A stretch of DNA of 64,000 nucleotides from JBAOHV01 sp963714875 (GTDB lineage Bacteria > Actinomycetota > Acidimicrobiia > Acidimicrobiales > Microtrichaceae). The stretch's first letter is position 1; every line of letters starts with the position of its first letter. The notes under the pieces were generated by a model. The model made no database searches and was not told where the DNA came from. It saw nothing but the letters and a program-made list of their open reading frames with translations. The position numbers were made by a program, and so were the translations under genes. The stretch spans positions 62,001-126,000 of the forward strand of contig CAVQQI010000001.1 in NCBI GenBank assembly GCA_963714875.1, in the 5' to 3' direction. Shown here one piece after another: positions 58,195-64,000 of this stretch.

Positions 58195-61100
58195 ATGCTC
58201 GCCGCGGTCCTTCGCGATCCGACGCTCACCGGCGTGGACCGGTTGCCCATGCGCACCACGGCGGCGCCGTTCCCCGACCTCGACGCCGCGCGCTCCGGTT
58301 CACCCGAGTCGTCGCCGTGGTGGAGATCGTTGGATGGCGACTGGGACGTCCGCTTCTTCGACCGCTTGTCGGAGGTTCCCGGCTCGATCGTCGAGGAGCA
58401 GGGCGGTGCATGGGGGTCGATCCAGGTCCCCGGCGCATGGACGACCCAACGGGGCAGCGACGGCAGCCGGTTCGTGCAGCCCCACTACACCAACGTGATC
58501 ATGGGCTTCGACGCCGAGCCCGCCCGACGTACCAGAGGTGAATCCTGTCGGAGTGCACCGCAGGCTCGTCGAGGTGCCCGCGAGCTGGGCGGGGCGCCGA
58601 GTGGTGTTGCGGGTCGGCGCTGCGGAGTCGGTGGTCGCCGCGTACATCGACGGCGCATGCGTCGGAGTCGGCACCGACAGCCGCCTGCCCAACGAGTTCG
58701 ACATCACCTCGCACGTGCAGGCGGGGCGATCCGCATCGGTGGTGCTGCTCGTGGTCCGTTGGTCCGCAGCGACCTGGCTGGAGGACCAGGACCAGTGGTG
58801 GCACGGCGGCATCCAACGAGGCGTCTCGCTGTACTCGACCGCGCCCACGCACCTGGCCGACATGAAGGCGCTGCCCGGCCTGGCGGCCCCCGGGGGCCCC
58901 CGGGCCGAGGCGGCAGCAGCCGGATCCGGTGACCGCCGCGGCATGGGGGTCGTGACGGGCACGCTCGACCTGGAGCTGGTCGTGGACGGTCCCGGCCGTC
59001 GGACCGAGGGGTTCACCGTCGAGACGTTCGTCGAGACGCTGCGTCCGGATGGATCGGCCGGGCGTCGTCTGGCCAGCACCGGTGCGCTCCAGGTGCCCGC
59101 CTGGCGCGCGGGCAACGAGATCGAGGAGCTGCTCTGCGCCATGTTCGTCGAGCCCGGCGTCGTGCGGACACGGCTGGAGGTGCCGAACGTCCGCCCGTGG
59201 AGCCACGAGACGCCGACGCGCTACCGGGTCGTCACGATGCTGCGCGATCCCGCGGGTGAGATCGTCGAGGTGGGCACCATCTGCACCGGGTTCCGCTCGA
59301 TCGAGGTGACCGGCAACGAACTGCTGATCAACGGTGCCCCGGTGCTGCTGCACGGGGTGAATCTGCACGAACACGACCCCGAGCACGGTCGGGCCGTGCC
59401 GCGCGAGCTGACCCGCCACGACCTCGTGCTGATGAAGACCCACAACCTGAACGCGGTGCGGGCGGCGCACTACCCGCACGACGAGCACCTCGCGGAGCTG
59501 TGCGACGAGCTGGGTCTGTACCTCATCGACGAGGCGAACGTGGAGAGCCACGGCCGTCAGACCTCGCTGTGTCACGACCCTCGCTACGGCGCGGCGATCA
59601 TCGAGCGGGTCGAGCGCATGGTGCGGCGCGACAAGCACCACCCGTCGATCATCGCGTGGTCCCTCGGCAACGAGTCGGGGTACGGAGCACCCCACGACGC
59701 TGCTGCGGCATGGGTGCGGCGCTACGACCCGACCCGGCCGCTGCACTACGAGGGTCCGCTCATGCACGACCTGTATGCGGATGCCCCCGTCACCGACCTG
59801 GTCTGTCCGATGTACAGCCCGATCGAGGACATCGTGGCGTGGGCGAGGTCGGGTCGTGACACCCGCCGGCCGCTGATCCTGTGCGAGTACTCCCACGCCA
59901 TGGGCAACTCCAACGGGTCGTTGTCGGACTACTGGGACGCGATCGAGTCGACCCACGGGTTGCAGGGCGGCTTCATCTGGGAGTGGTTGGAACACGGGCT
60001 GCGTCGTGACGGCGCCGTGGGTGACGGGCCGGGAGGACGAACGTCGTGGGGCTACGGCGGCGATTTCGGCGACACCCCGAACGATGCCAACTTCATCTGC
60101 GACGGGCTCGTCGCCGCTGACCGTCGGCCGCACCCTGCGCTGCGCGAGGTGCACCACATCGGCCGACCAGCGTCGGTCGAGTGGGCCGATGCTCGACACC
60201 GCCGGCTGACGTTGCGCAACCGCCGCTGGTTCACCGACCTGTCCGACCTGCGCGCCCACTGGGAGCTGCGCGTCGACGGCGAGATCGTCGATCGTGGCGA
60301 ACTGGACGTGCCCGATCTGGGACCCCGGAGCCAGGTCGCCATCGCTCGTCCGGGGTCCATACCTCGTGCGCCGGTGGGCGCCGAGGTGCACCTGGACGTG
60401 GTCTGGTCGCTCCGGCGGCGCACCGGATGGGCCTCGGCGGGCCACGTCGTCGGTGTCGACCAGCTGGACCTGGGCGTGATCACGGGGCCGGCCCGACCGG
60501 CGTCGCCGTCCCCGTCCCCGGCGGTCTCGGGCGACCGGCCGTGGGACGTCGGCGAGCTCGACTGGTCGCCGACCCTGTTCCGTGCGCTCACCGACAACGA
60601 CGGGATCCGGCTGGGCTGGATGCGCGGGCACCTGGGCAACCTGGATCGTTGGATCACCCGTCAGGGCCTCGACCGTTGCGAGTGGTACCCGTCGCTGCCC
60701 CGTCGCCGCATCGTGGACGGCATCAACCGGACCACCCTGTCGGGCGAGCTGCGCGCGCCCGGAGTGGAGGAGGCGGTCATCGTCCGCCGCCGTCTGGACG
60801 AGCACGACGACGGCTGGGTGCACGCGACGGTGACCATGAAGCTGCCCGCACCGCTGATCGACCCGCCCCGGATCGGCACCGAGTGGCTGCTTCCGGGGTC
60901 GCTCGACATCGTCGAGTGGTTCGGCGACGGTCCTCACGAGTCGTATCCGGACCGTCGGGCGTCGGCCAGGGTCGGGCGATGGACCAGCCGGATCGACGAC
61001 ATCTACGAGGACTACGTGGTCCCCCAGGAGCACGGGCACCGCGGCGGTGCGCGCTGGGTGGCGCTGCGCTCGAGCAATCCCCGGGGAGGGTCAGCAGCGA

Positions 61101-61459
61101 GCGGCGCTGGTCGGGGGCGTCGGGCGAGAGGCGCGCCGCCGGCCCTGCTCATCGTGACGGATCCGTCGGTGGGCGCCGGAACGATCGGGTTCGCCGCCCG
61201 TCGCCACCGCGACCGGGACCTCTGGGCGTGCAGCCACACCGATGAGCTCGATCGGCTCACCGCAGCGGAGCCGCCGGCGACCTACCTGTACCTCGACGTC
61301 GCGCAGCGCGGACTCGGAACCGCCTCGTGCGGCCCCGATGCGCTCGAGCAGTACCGGTCGAGTGCGGGCACTCACACGCTGTCGGTCTGGTTCCGCTCGT
61401 ACCTGCCGGGCACCGACGACCCCGCGTCGCTCGCCCGCGACATCCGTTCGCAGCGTTGA
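58195..61459 (+). CDS. lacZ: Beta-galactosidase LacZ-type (GH2) with a single-base frameshift
   Basis: About 1,088 residues after correction. From ATG 58195 the frame gives MLAAVLRDPTLTGVDRLPMR...GDWDVRFFDRL...VPGAWTTQ...VQPHYTNVIMGFDAE, then breaks; deleting one C of the CCC at 58519-58521 gives DAEPPDVPEVNPVGVHRRLVEVP in the frame that runs to 61459. Catalytic acid/base in AWSLGNESGYG, nucleophile in LCEYSHAMGNSNGS, and GH2 signature NAVRAAHYPHDEHLAELCDELGLYLIDEANVESHG are intact. It hydrolyses beta-galactosides. The next gene, a galactose mutarotase, overlaps its stop, so the pair form a galactoside-utilisation unit; no transporter or regulator is adjacent. Confidence 0.9.
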
Positions 61460-62598
61460 GTGGGCACAGTGCCCGGACGGGGTCCTCGACACCTGGCCCG
61501 GTCCGTGTCGAACGCACTGGAGCGGACGATCGCTCGGCCGCATCGAGCAGTTCGGAGGTCATCAGCCTGATCGGGCGGCAGGCGCGTCTCGAGGTGCTGT
61601 CCTACGGGGCGCACCTGGTGGGGGTGTGGTGGCCGGACCGCGATGGGGTGATGGACAACACCGTGGTGTCGCTGCGTCGACCGGACGGGACGGTGGACGC
61701 CGACGCCTACCGCGACCGGGCCCGCAACCCCTACCTGGGCGCGACCGTCGGCCGCTACGCCAACCGCATCGCTGGTGCCAGGTTCGATCTGGACGGGGTC
61801 ACCCACCACCTGGTCGCCAACGAGGGTGTCAACCAGTTGCACGGAGGTCCGGAGGGGTTCGACCGCCGGGAATGGCAGGTCTCGACGCGCAGCGACGACG
61901 TTGGTGCGCAGGTCTCCCTGAGCCTGGTGTCGGATGACGGGGACCAGGGTCATCCCGGTCGGGTCGAGGTGACGGTGACCTACCGTCTCGATGCCGCCGG
62001 CACGCTGGGAATCGATGTGGAGGGCAACACGGACGCACCGACGGTGCTGAACGTGACCAACCATGCCTATTGGAATCTCGGGGGAACCGCGAGCGCCCGG
62101 GCAGTCGGGCATGGCACGATCCGCGACCACACGCTGGCGGTCGCTGCCGACCGGGTCGTCAGGGTCGATGATGCGCTGGTGCCCACGGGCCGACTCGATC
62201 CGGTGGCGGGCACTCCGTGGGACCTGCGTGCTCCCCGGCGTCTGGGGGAAGTCCTCGACCTTCCCGAGTTGGCGGGTCCGGGCGGCCTGGACCACTGCCT
62301 GGTGCTGGCGAGGGCCACGTCCGAACCCGGCGCGTTCGAACCGGGCGCGTCCGAACCCAGCGCGGTGTTGGTGGACCCTGGCAGTGGCCGTCGTCTGCGG
62401 CTGCACACCGACCAGCCGGGTCTGCAGGTGTACACCACGAACCACGGCGCCGGCCCGTCGCCGCGGCACGGGGCGGTGTGCCTGGAGAGCCAGCACCTGC
62501 CCGACTCGCCGAACCAGCCCGGATTCCCTTCTGCCGAGCTGCGTCCCGGGCAGGTCTACCGACACCGCCAGGTGCTGGTGCTCGACACCGTCGGGTGA
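61456..62598 (+). CDS. galM: Aldose 1-epimerase (galactose mutarotase)
   Basis: 380 residues if started at TTG 61456, which overlaps the lacZ stop (TTGA); the frame is open to 61327 and the first ~35 residues are not conserved, so the start is uncertain. The family part begins EVISLIGRQARLEVLSYGAHLVGVWWPDRDG and has GATVGRYANRIAGARFDLDG, LHGGPEGFDRREW (His), VLNVTNHAYWNLGG (His), the acid in GGLDHCLVL and the catalytic Glu in GAVCLESQHLPDSPN. It interconverts sugar anomers before phosphorylation. An in-frame 15-nt repeat (62320-62364) inserts EPGA units. Confidence 0.88.
   Translation: MSGHSARTGSSTPGPVRVERTGADDRSAASSSSEVISLIGRQARLEVLSYGAHLVGVWWPDRDGVMDNTVVSLRRPDGTVDADAYRDRARNPYLGATVGRYANRIAGARFDLDGVTHHLVANEGVNQLHGGPEGFDRREWQVSTRSDDVGAQVSLSLVSDDGDQGHPGRVEVTVTYRLDAAGTLGIDVEGNTDAPTVLNVTNHAYWNLGGTASARAVGHGTIRDHTLAVAADRVVRVDDALVPTGRLDPVAGTPWDLRAPRRLGEVLDLPELAGPGGLDHCLVLARATSEPGAFEPGASEPSAVLVDPGSGRRLRLHTDQPGLQVYTTNHGAGPSPRHGAVCLESQHLPDSPNQPGFPSAELRPGQVYRHRQVLVLDTVG
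62320..62364 (+). repeat. Three in-frame 15-nt repeats in galM
   Basis: Units at 62320-62334, 62335-62349 and 62350-62364 encode SEPGA, FEPGA and SEPSA. The length is a multiple of three, so the frame survives. Confidence 0.8.
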
Positions 62599-62675
62599 CG
62601 GGGTCGCGGCATCGCCGATCGAGACGCGGGCCCGGCCGGCGAGCTCACGTCGGTCCGGGGGCACCACCCATGACC

Positions 62676-63977
62676 TCAGCCCAGCCGAGCGGCTGCCTCG
62701 GTCAGTTCGTCGCGGAAGTCGGGGTGTGCCACGGCGGCGAGCGCCACGGCGCGTTCCCGCACCGTGCGCCCCTTGAGCTCGGCCGCGCCGTGCTCGGTGA
62801 TGACCACGTCGACGTGGTGACGCGGGGTGGTCACCAACAGGCCGTTGCCCAACTCGGGTCGGATGCGCGACACCAACTCGCCGTCGACGGTCGAGGTGGA
62901 CCGCAGGCACAACAGCGAGTGGTCGTCGCTCTGGAGTCCGGCGCCGGCCAGGAAGTCCTCGTGTCCACCGGTGCCGGAGTGCTGGAGCCCGCCGATCGTG
63001 TCCGCGGCGACCTGCCCGTAGAGGTCGACCGCCGTCGCTCCGTTGATCGAGATGAAGTCACGGTTCTCGGCGATGATGTCGGCGGAGTTCACCACGTCGA
63101 CCGGCAGGAACCGCACCAGGTCGTTCTCGTGCAACCACCGGTAGAGCTCGGGCGTTCCTGCGGCGAACGTGGTCACCGAGTAGCCCTCGAACTCGCCCTT
63201 GTTGGTGTTGGACACCTTGCCGGCCTGGTAGAGCCGCATCAGCCCGGTGGTGAACATCTCGGAGTGCACGCCGTAGCCGGAGCCGTCGCCCTCGGCGAGC
63301 AGGGTCGCGATCAGCGACGGGATGGCGCCGATGCCGGTCTGCAGGGTCGCCCCGTCGGTGATGTGACGCTGCGCCTCCTCGGCGATCGCACGGTCGATCT
63401 CGTCGGGAACGGCGTCGGCCAGGTCGACCGGCGCGGAGTCGGTCTCGACGATGATGTCGATCTCATCGAGGTGCAGGCGATGTGGATGCTCTGGCATGAG
63501 CCCGAAGGTGCGAGGGAAGTTCGGCGAGTGCTCGACGATCAGCAGCCGGTCCGGATCTGCGCCCGCCCGGTGCAACTCGTCGACCGTGGCGCCCGCGTGC
63601 AGTGACAGCGAGCAGTAGCCCTCTGCGTCGGGTGCGGCGACCGCGGTGGCCATCACGCGGGGAGCGAGCTGTTCGACGATGGGACCGAAGCGACGGAAGT
63701 CGGCCGGCACGTACTGGACATCTGCGCCGCTGTCGCGCAGGAACCGCTCGGCCGGCCCGAAGAACCCGCTGCGGTAATGCACCCCCGGCTTCATGAACAC
63801 CGCGTACAGATCGGTCAGGAGTGCGCCGAACAGCTGGAGGTCGACCCAGTCGTCACGGTCGCCCAGCGCGTGCAGGAACCCGCCGGGGTGCGCTGGACCC
63901 AGTCCGACGGCGACGCTGTCGGTGGTGTTGATGGCGGCGACCGCCTCGGCTGCTGTGTCGACCCGTCGAGCGGTCAT
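62676..63977 (-). CDS. Acetyl-CoA hydrolase/CoA-transferase family protein
   Basis: 433 residues from ATG 63977, with AGGAGA upstream. Two-domain family I CoA-transferase: AVAAINTTDSVAVGLGPAHPGGFLHAL, ATAVAAPDAEGYCSLSLHAG, QTGIGAIPSLIATLLAEGDGSGYGVHSEMFTTGLMRLYQAGKVSNTNKG, SINGATAVDLYGQVAADTIGGLQHSGTGGHEDFLAGA, and HVDVVITEHGAAELKGRTVRERA. This resembles 4-hydroxybutyrate or acetate CoA-transferases rather than the glutaconate type. It might move CoA among short acids such as those of the ethylmalonyl-CoA route; substrate unproven. Confidence 0.85.
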   Translation of the reverse strand: MTARRVDTAAEAVAAINTTDSVAVGLGPAHPGGFLHALGDRDDWVDLQLFGALLTDLYAVFMKPGVHYRSGFFGPAERFLRDSGADVQYVPADFRRFGPIVEQLAPRVMATAVAAPDAEGYCSLSLHAGATVDELHRAGADPDRLLIVEHSPNFPRTFGLMPEHPHRLHLDEIDIIVETDSAPVDLADAVPDEIDRAIAEEAQRHITDGATLQTGIGAIPSLIATLLAEGDGSGYGVHSEMFTTGLMRLYQAGKVSNTNKGEFEGYSVTTFAAGTPELYRWLHENDLVRFLPVDVVNSADIIAENRDFISINGATAVDLYGQVAADTIGGLQHSGTGGHEDFLAGAGLQSDDHSLLCLRSTSTVDGELVSRIRPELGNGLLVTTPRHHVDVVITEHGAAELKGRTVRERAVALAAVAHPDFRDELTEAAARLG

Positions 63978-64000
63978 GGATGATGTTCTCCTGTCGTGTG

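Noticed and set aside
58499..61039. An 846-codon minus-strand open frame opposite lacZ
   Set aside because: Shadow of a clear GH2 enzyme; no motifs and no sensible start.
1..64000. tRNA, rRNA, transposase, integrase or prophage genes
   Set aside because: I looked for these on both strands and saw none; every sizeable interval is explained by the listed genes or repeats. A covariance-model scan could still find a small RNA.

Overview
The window is very GC-rich with tightly packed genes on both strands. It most resembles an actinobacterium of the class Acidimicrobiia (Ilumatobacter-like). This is inference from gene content: a PimB-like GT4 mannosyltransferase, an F420-type luciferase-like oxidoreductase, a PGPGW membrane protein, a cyclase/AAA giant regulator, a surface protein ending in an LAxTG-type sorting signal, and several small proteins I associate with that class. 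Many start codons lie only 6-9 nt downstream of a TAnnnT hexamer, the actinobacterial leaderless-mRNA arrangement; operon-internal genes instead have Shine-Dalgarno sites or ATGA/GTGA overlaps. No rRNA, tRNA, prophage, insertion sequence or CRISPR array was recognised.

1-12.8 kb: the 3' end of a zinc-type alcohol dehydrogenase, a Cys-type glutathione peroxidase, a DsbB/TlpA-like disulfide pair, a quinone reductase, then two HpcH/CitE lyase-family genes (mcl1- and mcl2-like). At 8.5-10.2 kb there is a long acyl-CoA dehydrogenase of 2-methylsuccinyl-CoA dehydrogenase type. Together these three suggest an ethylmalonyl-CoA-type assimilation route. Between them are a VOC-ArsR-AHSA1 operon and a small winged-helix-like gene bracketed by repeat arrays whose cores are inverted relative to each other. 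A GGDEF-EAL protein ends the segment. 13-23 kb: methyltransferase-mutY, hydrolases, a gamma-carbonic anhydrase, a PAS/degenerate-GGDEF protein, an EVE-like protein and other small genes. 23-32.4 kb: an AraC-regulator gene followed by a probable hchA-SDR-esterase operon, then a class III cyclase/AAA/TPR protein converging on a cyclic-nucleotide-binding protein.

32.5-46.5 kb: a broken esterase, a beta-helix surface protein, phhB, a lipoprotein phosphodiesterase, sufS-sufU with a dyad at the promoter, an MBL hydrolase, an MMPL/RND exporter with an extra C-terminal domain, and a VapBC-type toxin-antitoxin pair with TGTACA operator boxes. 46.6-64 kb: acyl-CoA dehydrogenase, CbiX-like chelatase, TrmH methyltransferase, L,D-transpeptidase, SDR, dienelactone hydrolase, GT4, epoxide hydrolase, a KAP-repeat/TULIP-like protein, tyrosine phosphatase, peroxiredoxin Q, lacZ-galM and a CoA-transferase.

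An overriding observation is that at least nine loci contain small indels that break an otherwise well-conserved reading frame (dsbB, DUF4870 gene, mutY, MBL gene, esterase, beta-helix gene twice, KAP gene, lacZ), mostly in homopolymers or short repeats. Either the underlying assembly has uncorrected indels or this lineage tolerates slippage; raw reads would decide. Several genes also have short tandem duplications spanning their stop codons.
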